Shown: positions 45,390 to 57,670, counted from the stretch's first letter. The stretch: 64,000 bases of DNA from Poecilobothrus nobilitatus (GCA_947095535.1 OX352772.1:217588948-217652947), one strand, 5' to 3'. Numbers and translations: made by a program. Notes: generated by a model not told the origin, from the sequence alone.

Positions 45390-46372
45390 AAATACCTTTA
45401 GAAAATATATATGTCATTTAGATCTTTCAGAAGTTTATTTTTTTCAATATTTGTTTTAAATTAAATTTAAAATTTTCTGTATATAAGTTAAATTTCACAG
45501 ACTTCACACAACTTCACACAACCTAAAAAAAGCAAATTCTGAAATTATTTAATTAATATTTTTATTTAAGAAAAGACGAGGATAATTATTTTTAGTATGG
45601 AAATCAAAACTTGAATTAAATTTATTTTACAATTATTTTATTATCAAAAATGTTCTACCTGTATTAACGTACGTTGGCGACACGTGATTTCCTGAATGGA
45701 ATTTATATTTCCCAACCGGTAATTATGCATGAGTTTTGCAATTAAATTAAAGTAATTTGTTGAATTTATTTAAACTGGTAATAAGATATTTTGTAATTTT
45801 TTTTTATTTAGGTTAATAACTTAATATTTTGAAATATTTTTAATGGTTATTATCTTATATAAGCAAACTAAAAGGAAATTCATTGAAATAAATTTGAATT
45901 TATATAGTATTTATCAAAATATAAACTAATAAAATGTAATAGAGATGTTAATGCCCCATAAAATCTATATTAATATCCGTATCCTATCCTAATATTAATA
46001 TCCTATCCTAACAATAATTATAATGTAATTATAATGCAATACACTTTTTAATTTTCATACATCAAAAATTAAACCATGATATTAATGAGAAATAGTATTA
46101 CCGTGATTTCACATCACATCGTAAAAAAATCATCAAAACAAAAACATTCATGTTCCATAAGAATCAGAAGTTGGACCGACATGAATTAAAGAAGGTGCTC
46201 ACCGATTCTATAGTAAAATTTTAATATAGAAAACAAAACAAAAAAGTTAGACTTTTAAAACCGCGTCAAAGAAAGGACCCCAAAAAATAAGGTGCCACAT
46301 TTCGGAACTTTTTTTCTAATTTTTTTTTGTTTTTTAGTTTCTATTACAAAGTTAGACACTAGGTTTTTTAAA
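45390..46372. other. AT-rich filler inside LINE c
   Basis: No gene and no endonuclease motif (ETW, GDFN, DH) seen on the minus strand here, although that is where they are expected. It is either a deletion replaced by other sequence, or an unrecognised insertion. Confidence 0.45.
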
Positions 46373-47223
46373 TCACATCGCTATGACATGTGGCTCATTC
46401 ATCGACATTTCCTCAGCTAATGAAATAGGAGGATCAAAAATTGTATTGACTGACGACGATTGGACAGTTTCAGATACACAACCAACCTTAGGGATTTCTA
46501 ATAACAGTTCTTTATAAAAAAATTGAAGCGCCCTAAGTTCAGCCAAAACATCATCCATTAGATGAGTACTTTTACTATGAAGGGCAAAATCGATTGAGAT
46601 TAAGGAATCAACAGAACGAGATATACTTTAAAACTCAAAGAAGTATCAAAAATATTAGAGGAAAAGTATGAATCTATAGAAATGAGATGATCCAGTGTAC
46701 TATTAATATTATTGGCCACGTTACCAATCAATTTATCTAGGTTGCTAACATTTGATCTAACTTCCTAAATAACCTTGAAGGACGATTTAAGGTTATTAAA
46801 CCCAAATGAAAGCTGATCAAAACGAGTTTCAAATGCCACAATATGAGCACCTTGGCTCGGGACTCTAGCCGTAATGCTTTTAACATAATTGCTGAGATCG
46901 TCCATATTTTGCCACATAATATTGTGATTCGCAGTACTTTTACAATTAAGCTAATTAACCGAGAGTTTAGTGTGTCCCACTTCGACCAGGAGAGTTTTTA
47001 ACAATTCACCATTATTGGAAAATTCATCCAAATCCATATTGAGACGAACAAAGACTGGACAAATAAAAAAGACATTAGTATTAAACTCATTTAAAACGCT
47101 TGCTCCTCTCTGGGATAAACCCATGCTTATGGAATGAAACGAACCATTAGAAGAACCATTACAAACAATTAAGTCACCATGACTATCGTTCCCAAGACAT
47201 TTAGTAGCATTACATTTAACCAC
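46373..47223 (-). pseudogene. LINE c ORF1 with PHD-like finger
   Basis: The start MVKCNATKCLGNDSHGDLIV, then CNGSSNGSFHSISMGLS resembles a PHD finger (KC..C, C.G.C, FH..C.GL) with two of the expected cysteines mutated. PHD-containing ORF1 proteins are known in CR1-type LINEs. The rest is split into short frames, ending with IPKVGCVSETVQSSSVN (46,558-46,373). Confidence 0.6.
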
Positions 47224-47480
47224 ATTGATGTTGATATGTTGATATTTACTGAGTTACGTTTAATTTTGTACTTAATTTATATATAATTCAACTATTCTAC
47301 TTTCTTCACTTAATTTAATAATTTTTCATCTTAAAATCAAAAATGATTCCGTTAACAGAATGTAACAATATACTTAAATATGAAAAATAATAAAAATAAA
47401 AATTTCAATTTTAAAATTAAAAATTATTCCTTTAACAAAATATAACAATATAAAAAAAGAAATGTAGGTAGGTCGCAATA
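47224..47480. other. Short AT-rich spacer between LINEs c and d
   Basis: Nothing recognised. AAAAATTTCAATTTTAAAAT-type repeats near 47,335-47,450. Confidence 0.4.
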
Positions 47481-47488
47481 TTAATATG

Positions 47489-48950
47489 TTCATAAGTGAA
47501 ATTTCTGTGTTTTTAAACAATACTAAAAACAGCAATGTTATAGTTTTGGGTGATTTGAATATAAGGATTTTAAGTAGTTCTAAAAGTGTCGATGATTGTA
47601 AATTTATGATGTCACGTTTTGGCTCTTATAAATACTCCCACTAGGATTTCTAAGTTTAGTTCTACTTGCAGAGATCATGTTTATTTTAGGTTACATAAAA
47701 ATAACTCACACTATTTAAAAGGACAGGTACATGATATTAATATAACTGATCATGCTATGATTAATGTTGAATTTCTAATGTAAAAAGTTTAACTAGTAAA
47801 GACAAATATGTGAATATATCTATTGAACGTATTGATTTTCGAAAATTATTATCTTTACTTTTTTTTGAATAATGGTCTGAGATTTATTTTAATTCTGGCG
47901 CATCTATTGCATATGATAAATTTATTTCTATTCTGAAAAATACATTAATGAATGTACTTCATCAAATTCTTTTAGTTCTAATAAGTTCAAAAACTCAAAC
48001 CTTGGATTTCAAATAATTTACTTACGAAAATTAAAATGCGAAATAGTATGAGATCGAAAGTCAAGAGAAATGGTACTAACATTAGATTAATGAAATACTA
48101 TTTAAAACTTTGTAAGGATGCTTCTGTTAATTGTAAAAATAATTATTTTTTAAATAAATTTGAGTTTTTAAGAACAAATATTCAACAGATTTAAACATGC
48201 TGGGTATCGAGTTACACGAAAAAGTGACTTGGTCAAATCACATTTTTGGTATAGGTAAAGATGCAGCTAAATGTTTGGGATTTTTGTACCAGTGAAAAAC
48301 TTTGTTTTCTACATCTGATTTTCTTAATATCTATAAAACGTACATTAGGCCGAAAATGGAGTATAATGCACACATTTGGATTGCAGACCCTCAAACAGCG
48401 CTGGGTTATATCTAGATAATGTGCAAAACAGAGCTATTCGTCTTCTCAACGACCCCAGTGTAACTTCAATGCTCACTGCACTTAACCATTGTCGTACAGT
48501 TGTGTCACTGACCTTGTTTTGTAGATATCTTGTAGGGATTAACACGTGTTCCAAAGAAATAAAACAGTTAATACCTCCACTCAAAGTTTTCCAACGAGAA
48601 TCAAGGAGTGCAACAGAAGCTCATCCCTATCATGTAGAGTTATCAAGATGGCGAAATATGGCTTATGGAAATTCGTTTGTTATGCGCACGTCCCGTTTGT
48701 GGAACCATATACCATCACATGTGTTCCCTAAAGTTGGTAATTCATATGTGTACGATTTACTTAAGTTTAAGGAGAACATTAACATCTTTCTTCAAAATAT
48801 CCCTCCAAATTTTCCTACCTATCCCCATAATCCCAAATTTCCCAATTCCAATTTCCCCAATCATCCTTCCCACATTCCTATCCGCAAAACCAAGCTGTAC
48901 ATTTGTATTGAAGGTTCCATCCTTAAGTTTAGTTTTGGTTGGTTAAAGCC
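47489..48950 (+). mobile_element. LINE d: internally deleted non-LTR element
   Basis: The endonuclease part (47,489-47,785) reads NSNVIVLGDLNI and ends DINITDHAMINVEF (DH motif). Most of the RT is missing. The thumb (48,190-48,410) reads LGIELHEKVTWSNHI and YIRPKMEYNAHIW. The C-terminus (about 48,400-48,790) is best preserved. The clade is different from b/c/f: VQNRAIRLLND, then TLFCRYLVG and SFVMRTSRLWNHIPSHVFP are typical of another LINE group ending in SF..R...LWN.LP..VFP. Confidence 0.7.
48376..48795 (+). pseudogene. LINE d RT C-terminus
   Basis: The frame is open from 48,376 to 49,218, but only the first ~140 codons look like LINE protein: VQNRAIRLLNDPSVTSMLTA, AYGNSFVMRTSRLWNHIPSH, then FKENINIFL. 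The following Pro/Asn-rich codons correspond to 3' untranslated sequence, so I do not accept the whole frame as one protein. Confidence 0.65.
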
Positions 48951-49044
48951 CAATACTACCCTGAGGAACCACGTGCAGTTCCTATTGGTGACTCTCGAGT
49001 TTTCCAGCAACCCTCGGTGTTGGAAAAAAAAAAACAATACCAAG

Positions 49045-49190
49045 AAAGAGTGGGAACTTGTAAATTGTATTTTAAACAAAAATTATCGCTCTAATGAATT
49101 TACGTTAAAATTATATAATATTACGATTCATGACCCAAAAAGAATTTCAGATGAGTTCAACTTACACTTTTTTTGTTTTTTTTTTATATT
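49045..49190 (+). pseudogene. LINE pre-RT fragment
   Basis: ELVNCILNKN..., then ITIHDPKRISDEFNLHFF resembles the W..IN.iL ... dp..Ia..FN.yF linker before RT in many LINEs. It is out of order after the C-terminus of LINE d, so it is a separate small fragment. Confidence 0.5.
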
Positions 49191-49216
49191 AATATATAAA
49201 AATGATTGCTACATAT

Positions 49217-49258
49217 AATAAATTAATATATAATAAATTAATATATAATAAATTGTTC
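49217..49258. repeat. 14-bp A/T minisatellite, three copies
   Basis: ATAATAAATTAATA repeated three times; a similar ATTAATATA stretch follows. Confidence 0.75.
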
Positions 49259-49479
49259 ATTTATTTTTATATTAATATACAAATTACGAAGAATATATAA
49301 TATAGAAAAATTACAAAATTAATACATATTCGACATTTTTAATCAATTACATATAATAATTACAATTTATTATTTAATTTTAATTTTTTAAACTCCAATT
49401 TGGTAAATTAATAAATCTAAATCTTAATATCTAAATAAATCTATCCAAGTAAATAAAAATATTTTTTCTTTTTCTTTCA

Positions 49480-49948
49480 ATTGCCTGCCTCTGTGCGTGA
49501 TGATTTTTGAGCCCCAATGCGTGTGTTTACAGTTGTAATCACCTCCAGCTATGAATTTGTTATCAAGTGTTTTGAAAAATTTGACGAACTGTGTTGATCT
49601 AATATTATGTTTTGGTGGTCAATATAGAGTCGATATCGTAATAGAGCCTTTATAAGTTTCCACCGACAAACTAGTTGCTTGCAGATAATCTTTGTTATAT
49701 TTGTTTAATTCAAAATGTTTTAGTGAACTTCTGATGATGATTGCTGATGCTCCATGAGTTGTTCCATCCGTGTGTTTGGTATCATAGATGTTGTGATTTT
49801 TTATTTTAAAATAACTCCTATTAGTAAAATGTGTTTTCGAAATTAGTAGTATATCAATTTTGTTTTGACTTAGAAATAATTTCACTTCTTGCATATGTTG
49901 TGCTAGGCCGTTGGCGTTCCAAAAAGCTAGTTTAAGTAGATGAGACAT
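49480..49948 (-). pseudogene. LINE e endonuclease (partial)
   Basis: LLKLAFWNANGLAQHMQEVK, then KIDILLISKTHFTNRSYFKI match the start of Jockey endonuclease, with K in place of the catalytic Glu (usually SETH). After a stop near 49,622 the frame continues with AGGDYNCKHTHWGSK. The copy is inactive. Confidence 0.75.
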
Positions 49949-50132
49949 GACTAAATTTGTTTGTGACTGTGGATAGCATATTTAACATTATGCTCATTTG
50001 TTGTGTGAAGTTTTGCATTAAAGTTTGAAATTCTGTTATTTGATTTTGCAGTGATTTTTGATTTGTTGTAGAAGTTTGTTCTTTTTTATTATCAATAGCA
50101 GTTTTTACCATATCAGCAAAGGTGTGGTTAGA

Positions 50133-51402
50133 TTATACCGCTTGACCAGCTGTAGTTGGTACACTGGTTACAACGTTATTTATTGTTTTTCTTGCGCGTG
50201 ATAGAAAAGTTTTCCTTTGTATGTTTTTATAGTGGCTGCAGCTTTTGTAATTAGCTGGATGATTTTCAGAACATACACATACACTTTGGCATTCAAAGGA
50301 GTGATGAACTTCTGCACATTTTACACATCTAGGATTCCTATGGCAATATTTACTGGTGTGACCATAACGCTGGCATGATATGTATTGCGGAATTTCCTTT
50401 TTTGGATGTGGTGGTTGTACCAATTTTTGTATGGAGTATATCTCTTTATTGCTCGTATTTGGGCTTAAGTCTATATAAAATATTGGCAGTTGTTTTTTAG
50501 TTGTACGTTGTTACGTAATATTGTACACGTTTGTAACTGTGTTACGTACGTAATATTGTACACGTTTGTAACTGTGTGTCCAAAAGTTTCTAATTCATCT
50601 TTGATAGATTCTGTCGATGTAGAAGGATGTAACCCTCGAAGAACCACTCTAAAGCTCCTTTCTGATTTCATTTTGTACGTGTGGTACTTTTGATTTTTAT
50701 CCGAGAGAGCTCTAACTATTGCTCTATATGTTTCAGGTGCATTAGCTTGGATTTTAACCTCTTCACTGTTTATCACTTTAATTTCGTGCTGACCATGAGC
50801 TATCTCTTTAAGTAGTTCCGTGAGGGGAAACATATTTTGTACTTTGGCCACGAATATTGGTGGTGGTTTGGATGCTTTTTGGTTTACTTTTTTTTTTTGA
50901 TGATTTACCGTTTTGACATGTATGTTATTTTTATTTTCAGTTTTATCTGGTAAACCCAACCATACAGACAACTTTTGCTGCTTGCCATTGGGTTCTTTTA
51001 CAGGACTATCGAGTTTTCTGTTGATAATGGGATTAACTGGATCACTTTTGGTTGACTGTTTTCTTGTTCCTTGTTGCATACATGTGGATGGTGTACTTTG
51101 TAATATTCTTGAAGTTGGTGTTTCAATATTATGTTTTCTTCTTTTAAAGTTTGCAGCTCTTCGACTAGACCGCTTAAAATAGATTTAGATTGTTTCAACT
51201 GCACACATTTATCATCCCCATTAGCATTATTATTTAGAATACCATCGGAATTATTGTTGTTTATATTGCTGTTTATAACTTTGTTATTATTGTTATTTAT
51301 TTTTGTAGTACTATTTGTATTTTTGTCATTATTATGAATGCTTGTTTTGGGATTTTCAATTGTTGTTGACATAAGTGGCGGCGATGGCATAGTTTTACCC
51401 AT
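50133..51402 (-). pseudogene. LINE e ORF1 (gag-like)
   Basis: The N-terminal frame (51,402-50,998) is Asn-rich and has a leucine-zipper-like stretch (LVEELQTLKEENIILKHQL). A one-base shift near 51,080 leads to the frame 51,079-50,471 with the PRE_C2HC-like segment (RVVLRGLHPSTSTESIKDEL). A 35-bp tandem duplication (about 50,507-50,576) breaks the frame. The last frame (50,423-50,133) has the knuckles: the first lacks a Cys (CQRYGHTSKYC), then CVKCAEVHHSFEC and CSENHPANYKSC. ORF1 of Jockey binds RNA and chaperones it. Confidence 0.8.
50507..50576. repeat. 35-bp tandem duplication in LINE e ORF1
   Basis: TACGTAATATTGTACACGTT and the next 15 bases occur twice in a row. The length is not a multiple of three, so it shifts the ORF1 frame exactly where the PRE_C2HC domain ends. 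Confidence 0.85.
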
Positions 51403-52200
51403 ATTTTTGCATTCTTTATTCTTTAATATTTTATTTTTATTATTATTTTTGTTAATATTATTTATTTATTTAGATAGTTTTATAATTTATTTTATAATTT
51501 GGAATTATATTTATTATTAATAATTTAATTAATTTAATTGTTAATTATATCTTATTTTATTTATAAAATATTAATTGTGTATTAAAAATTAGTAATTTTT
51601 AAATATATTTTTCAAAATTTGCCGATGGATGTCTCTTAGATAGAAATTTGCAAGTAGGAAGCACTAATGCAAACGAAAATGCAAACGAAAATGCAGATTT
51701 TGAAAATAATTTTCTAAGATCTTATTTGAAATAGAATTTTGACAGTTTGAGTTCAGTTTAACGAAATTTTTTTTTTTTTTGTTTGTTTATTATGCGCGAA
51801 AATAAAGTTTTTTTGCGCTTAGTTGGAAATAGTAAGTACTATTTAATTTAATCACTATTATTTTTTTTTCTTCTTCTAGCTGTTCACGGTTCAAAAATTG
51901 GATCATAACTGATGAAAATAAAAGTATAGCATCAATATAAAAACAAGATAAATCATTCTGAAACCCAAAGAGGTCGAGTTGAATGACTCAGAGATTACAC
52001 ATTAAGAAATATAAGCTCAGTAAAAGTAGCGAAAAAGTAATGAGAATGGGATAAATTGAAAAACAAATAAAAGAAAAAAAAAGAAAAACAAAAAACAATA
52101 ATAATAATAATTATCAAAAACATAGCCATATTTTAAAAAATAATGAATAATGATAATGAATTAAAGTAAGTTTTTTCAGTGTAGAAAATTATAGCTACAG
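51403..52200. other. AT-rich spacer between LINEs e and f
   Basis: No gene. GCAAACGAAAAT is directly repeated near 51,670. A (TTTATTTATT)-type run lies at 51,420-51,500. Confidence 0.5.
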
Positions 52201-52565
52201 ATGAAAATTTATTTATTTATTTCGTTCAAGCTTAACACAAGCAAGTTACAATATAATTCAATTAAAAAAAAAATAATTTAAACAATAATTTTATAAAATA
52301 AAAATTTACAAAATATTTTATGACATTTAATGTAATAATTAATACTCGTAAATACTACGTTATAAATTTAAACAAAAATAAAATTTATAAGAAAAAAAAA
52401 GAACAAGTTAAAGATAAAAATTTATTACAAAAAACAAAAATTTTTAATTAAATAATACATATGACATTAAAATCATAGTTATTATTAACAAACTGCAAGA
52501 AATTACAAATCAAAATTAACCATCGATTGATATAAATAAAAAAAATATATCTCGATAATGCAGTT

Positions 52566-54162
52566 TCAATGACATGAATATAAATCTCTTTTTAAAGATT
52601 CTTTGGTTAGTTGAAAGTTAATTTGGGATTTGTGTAAGTTGCATAGAGACATCATTCTATTAAGTGGTTCAAACTTACCATAATTAGTGCGGTGAAATTT
52701 CAAATTAAAGAGGTTAACCGATCTTAGCCTAGTATTGGTACAAAAGCTAATGTTGGCTAATAATTGTCCAGATAAAATATTTCCTTTTACCAATTCTGTG
52801 AAGAATAATATGTCTGCGACGGTTCGATGTTTTTCAAGCGTACACATATGTAAAAGGTTTAGTCTATGTTCATACGGAGGTAGATTATAAGGATCTTCCC
52901 AAGGGAGATGACGTAGGGCTTACTTAAGAAATTTTTTTTGAACAGATTCCATTCTGAATATATGGGTTTTATAAAATGGACTCCACACCTGGCTGGCATA
53001 TTCTAAATTGGGACGAACTAAGCAAGTGTAAAGACATTTAAAAACATAAGGGTCATCAAACTCTCTAGCCCATCGTTTAATAAAACCGAGCATATAATTG
53101 GATTTGTTTAAAATATATGTATAATGAGCATAAAAAGAAAGTTTACTATCAAAAAATACACCCAAGTCTTTTTATAGAATTAACTTTAGGGATAGTTTGA
53201 AGGTTAAAGCAATAATTATATGAAATTGGATTAGAACGGCGAGTAAAACTAATATTGAAAATCTTCATATCATCATCATAAATTCTAATATCACAATGTT
53301 GAATTACGGAAGCGACATCGTTGATTGCAATAATAAACAAAAGCGGTCCAAGGTGGCTACTTTGAGGAACACCTGTAGGAGCTTTAAATTGAGAAGAAAG
53401 TGAAGATCTAAAAGAAACACGGTAGCTACGATCAGAAAGATAAGAATAGATTCAATTAATAAAATATAGTGGAAACCACAGGTTCTGCAATTTTAAAATA
53501 ATAATACTATGAGAAAGTAGAAAATAATACTAAAGTCGGTGTAAATTACATCCGTTTGAAAACCATCCTCCATATGTTTCAGAAATGTAGCTGTGGATTC
53601 CACAAGATTGGTGACTGTAGATTTACTTTTTACAAAGCCATGTTGATTGGGTGATAAAAGGCTAGTGCAATGATCATATATAGAATCGAATACTATTAAT
53701 TCAAAAATTTTAGGAATAGAAGATAATTTTGCGATCGGGCGATAATTCATTTTTGAGATTTTTTTTATGGACAGGCTTAATAATATCTATTTTCCAAAGT
53801 GATGGAAAGATTCCTGAAGATAAAGAAAGATTAAATAGCTTAGAAAGTGGGTGTGCTAAAAACATAGAACAATTTTTTAAAAATAAATTGGGAATACCAT
53901 CAGTTCCGGCACTAGAATTATCATCCAATTTATTCAAGTAACATAGTACCAAATTAGGATCAATAGTAATATTTCTAAGCGTTGTTTTAGAAAAATTATT
54001 TAAATAGGAAAAATGAACTGAGTCAGGATTGAAAAACGATAGGGAATAATTTGCTGAAAAAAAGTCACGAAACCATTCGGAAATAATTGTGGAATTACAA
54101 CTACTATTATTATTATAATTCATAAAAGTGGGATATTGATCACATTTTCTTTTAGAGTTCAC
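52566..54162 (-). pseudogene. LINE f reverse transcriptase
   Basis: Frames in order: DDNSSAGTDGIPNLFLKNC and IIKPVHKKN (54,162-53,710); after a slip in a run of eight A, NYRPIAKLSSIPKIFELIV and TDVIYTDFS (53,750-53,493); then SSQFKAPTGVPQSSHLG and RIYDDDMKIF (to 53,149); LGFIKRWAREFDDPYVFKCL and YASQVWSPFYK (53,165-52,920); and FNRMMSLCN-like C-terminus (52,847-52,566). The catalytic motif is YDDD rather than FADD, and SK..FD of motif A is shortened. Confidence 0.8.
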
Positions 54163-54168
54163 AAAATT

Positions 54169-55458
54169 TCAAAACAATTTAGGATTAGATTTGATATTTA
54201 AAGACATACTCTGCACATAATTTGAATAAAGGTTATCGGACAATAGTTTAAATTCATTAAATAACACGATAAAAGCGTTAAAGTCATAACTATCATTACT
54301 CTTAATAAATTTCCGCCAGGCTTTATTTTTTATTTTTTTAAGATTTTTAGTGAACCAAGGGGGACTAGAATTATTACTTCTGTCAATAACTAACGGTACA
54401 AATTGTGAAATAATAGAAAAAATGGTTGAATAAAAACTATTTACTAATATGTTAATATCGACGGAATTTAAAAACTCAAAATAATAGGTGCTTAATATAT
54501 AATTAATACCATCGTAGTTAGCTTTGAGAAAATTGTAACGATAAGAAAGTGCTGATTCAATATTTAGAAGTAAATAAGAGCTAAAAGAAAAACAAATAGG
54601 AGGATGATAAACATCAATTTTTACAAGTTCCAAAGGACAATTAAAAAAACAAATATTATTCCAGTTAGTGGTGAATATAAGATTTAATTGATTTCCTTGA
54701 TGATTACAAATTGATGATATCTGTTGAAGATTAAACGAATTAAATGCATCAATTAAAAGACATTCTGTATTATTCACTAAGTCTAAAGGAATAAGATAGG
54801 CTTCTTCATCATGCTCTACCCAGTTAATGTTTGGAAGGTTGAAATCCCCACAAAGAATAATATCATCTTTGTTCTTAAGATCATCAATTATTGACTCAAT
54901 AATATCAATATACTTAATAAAAAGATCAATATTAGAAACAGGAGGAATATACCAACTGATAATGAAAAGATTAGCTGATTGCAATTGCATTTTTATAGCA
55001 ACAATTTCTATTATATCGTGAGCATCACCCGAGGGAATTATTATTTCGTATGAATTAAGTGTATTTTTAATAGCTATCAGAACACCTCCACCTTTTCTAA
55101 GATTTTCAGACAAGATTGATCCATATCTGTCTTTTCTGTAAACAGTATATAATACCGGGAAAATTTCTAAATTATTAATAGAAGAATTAAGCCAAGTTTC
55201 AGTTAAAGTAAAAATATCAAAATCTAGCAGAGAACAATTGGAAAAAACCATTTTAGTTTTAGTACGAAGTCCTCTAACATTTTGATAATAAATGGAAAAT
55301 TTAGAAGAAGTGCAATTAAAGAGGATAGATTGAGATGAGTTAATATTAACTAAATTTCTTCCCATTTGTATGGGGACGAAAGTACTTGAAATAGTTGTCT
55401 CTTGTCCTTTGCAGATAATCGATTCTATTAGAAGAAATGTGGGAAGCATAAGATTCAA
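54169..55458 (-). pseudogene. LINE f endonuclease
   Basis: The 429-codon frame is open through the APE-type endonuclease: KFSIYYQNVRGLRTKTK, FDIFTLTETWLNSSI, YRKDRYGSILS, KGGGVLIAIKN, ILCGDFNLPNINW, and DVYHPPICFSFS in place of the usual SDHH. Its first ~55 codons overlap the end of ORF1 in another frame, so the true start is probably later. Almost all catalytic motifs look intact. It is followed by the linker SPPWFTKNLKKIKNKAW. Confidence 0.85.
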
Positions 55459-57352
55459 GATCAGTTAGAGCACTCTGTAGAGAAATATCAAATGTTTGAT
55501 GGTATCTTACAAAAATATTACGGAGTTCATTTTCATCCGTCGGAAGACCCTCTTGTTGGATTGCAACTTTTAACGAAGTGTTCATTTTACCACCTATACA
55601 AAGGTCATTAGATTTATCATGTAAGTAAGCTAAATACAGTCTTACATTTTTAAAAATCTTAGTGTCCCTTAATCTAGCCAAAACATATCTACTATCATTA
55701 TTATTTTGAATATATTTTTGAGTTAACTTAACTACAGGTGGTAAAAGAGGATCGAAGATTGGTGAGTTTGGAGTAGAAATACTAGGGTTAGCTACTTCTG
55801 AAATAGCAGTTATATTTGAATTAATAGGATCGTTGTATGATGAATTTATATTTTTTAAAACTGCATTGGCTGGGTAGGACTTCGAATTCGATTTAGGTTG
55901 TAGAGCAGAAGAATGAGTTCCGGAAGAAAGTGGTGATGAATTTAATGAAGTGGGTGGATCACGGGAATTAATTGTTTCTCCATAAATAAAATTATAATAT
56001 TTATTTGAAATAGATTTTTTAAATTTGGAAATGTTATTATTTAAGAATGAGTCACTGATGATGTTTATTAGTAAAGGATTTGGGATTATTAATAGAGTTG
56101 GTAGAATTTTATAAAGAAAAATGATTAGAAGTTTTAATAGGTGGAATTGTTTCAGCGGAGAAATGTAAATCAAGTAAACTTTTAATATTAGTTTTAGGTG
56201 TAGCTCAAGGAATAGGGTTAGTAATAGACTGTTTTAAATTTATAGGACCCTTTTTATTATTAGAAGAATTTTTATTACGAATGTTGTTAGAGTTAGTAAA
56301 ATTTATACTCATGTCTTGAGAGGTGTTACTTACTTTATTAGAGGATTCTTTTCTTTTTGATGAATATTTTACATTTTCTTTTCGGGGCTTGCTAATATTA
56401 ATAGTTGCACCAATTTTCTTCCATATATTTTTATTGCTTGAGAAATTAAGAGTTTGAATGATGCGATCTGGACCAGAAAGTAAAAAGCAATGGTATTTTA
56501 ATTTATTAAATTTGATGCTCTTTGGTGTGACTAGGAGACAGGAAACTGATATGTTGTTAAATTCACGTTTTATAAATTGATGCATCCTAAGTACAGGGAA
56601 CTTCTTAAGATATAATGATGTGGATTTAAGCATATCATGGTTTGATGTTGACGAGGAATAATTATTTTTATTTAATTTCTTAATTCTTTGAATCCAATCC
56701 TCTTCAGACCACTGAACGCCAAGCTTATGAATATAAATAGGGTCAGTTTGGGTTCCACTATCAACACTACTGCACTTGTGAACTGGATTAATTGATTCTT
56801 CAATATTCAATAATTTACTAAATTCAGCATGTTTTACAGAAGAAAATGAGCTGAGAAAATCACTGTGAAGTGATTCCATTTTAGCCATCAACAAATTATA
56901 CTGCTCAGCTATAATATGTTCAATTACTGACGCATCACATGACATATGAGAAGGACCAGCTTCTATAGAATCTTTAATATTACGGACCAGTCGGTTACAT
57001 TGATTCGGAAGGGCTATTAACACTTCATTTTTAACCGAATCAATCGCATTTAAAATATCGTGCTCATTTTTGTGACTGGAAAACTTGTTACAAAATGTAT
57101 CAAACGATTTTGCCATATCATGAAATGCGTTTGTATTAGAGTCTATAGTCTGGTTAGTTTTAGAAACCAAACCAGATTTCGCATTATCCAGATTTGTGAA
57201 TAAATTATGTATGTTATCAAACATACTTCTCAACAAACCTTCGTAATTTTGGCAATCGTCACAAATAAAATATGAGTCTAGAGTTGGATATGAGTCAATT
57301 TAGATTTATTATTATTAATATAACAGTTTTCTAAATTGCATTTAAATTCCAT
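55346..57352 (-). pseudogene. LINE f ORF1
   Basis: The ATG at 57,352 opens MEFKCNLENCY, the first Cys pair of a PHD-like finger. A frame break near 57,300 is followed by SYFICDDCQNYEGLLRSMFD, its last Cys pair; the middle of the finger is lost. The long frame 57,236-56,205 has helical and Ser/Asn/Lys-rich stretches. After stops near 56,200 the frame 56,173-55,346 gives LRDTKIFKNVRLYLAYL and SLQSALTDLESYASHIS, the conserved end. The protein would bind LINE RNA. Confidence 0.65.
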
Positions 57353-57670
57353 TTTACACAATAAGTTTTAATTTTATTTATAATTCTTAAAGTAAAATAA
57401 GTTAAAAAGAAAAAGTGCACAGTCAACGCAAACTAAATTAAAATTTAATAAATTCATTGCAATTCAAATAAAATTCAAGTTCAAGAACGAAATGCAATAA
57501 AAATTAAAAAGTATTTAACGAGATCAAATTACACCTTTAATTTTTATTTTTTTATTTTTTTTTTATCAATTAGTTAACTTAAATTTACTTTGTATTATAA
57601 TGTATTTAATAAATTAATTGAATCGCACTTAGGTTAATATCAAAAGTTTAAAAAAAAACAAGAAATTAAA

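Larger units (their letters stand above)
43347..47223 (-). mobile_element. LINE c: degraded non-LTR retrotransposon
   Basis: On the minus strand: ORF1 with PHD-like start (47,223-46,373), then AT-rich sequence without the endonuclease (46,370-45,390), then linker and RT (45,390-44,039), thumb (44,038-43,790) and C-terminus (43,786-43,347). The endonuclease has been lost or replaced. The family looks the same as b and f. Confidence 0.75.
49460..51402 (-). mobile_element. LINE e: Jockey-type, 3'-truncated
   Basis: On the minus strand: ORF1 (51,402-50,133) with coiled coil, PRE_C2HC-like domain and zinc knuckles, then endonuclease (49,948-about 49,480). It stops within the endonuclease after GGDYNCKHTHWGSKIITHRG, with no RT. 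PRE_C2HC plus CCHC knuckles followed by FWNANGL is characteristic of Jockey-clade LINEs. LINE copies are normally lost from the 5' side, so a 3' loss is unusual and implies later deletion. Confidence 0.85.
52210..57352 (-). mobile_element. LINE f: nearly full-length PHD-ORF1 LINE
   Basis: On the minus strand: ORF1 (57,352-about 55,350), endonuclease (55,458-54,169) and RT pieces (54,162-52,566), then an A/T-rich 3' region to about 52,210. It is the most complete LINE in the window, about 5.1 kb, and a good reference for the related fragments b and c. It has several frameshifts, a shortened RT palm and an altered catalytic motif, so it is inactive. Confidence 0.85.

Noticed and set aside
48376..49218. 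Single 280-residue gene
   Set aside because: Only the first half resembles LINE protein; the rest is Pro/Asn-rich 3' sequence and then a different LINE fragment read through by chance.
51131..51520. Plus-strand hydrophobic frames
   Set aside because: Antisense of the Asn-rich LINE e ORF1 start and adjoining A/T repeats.
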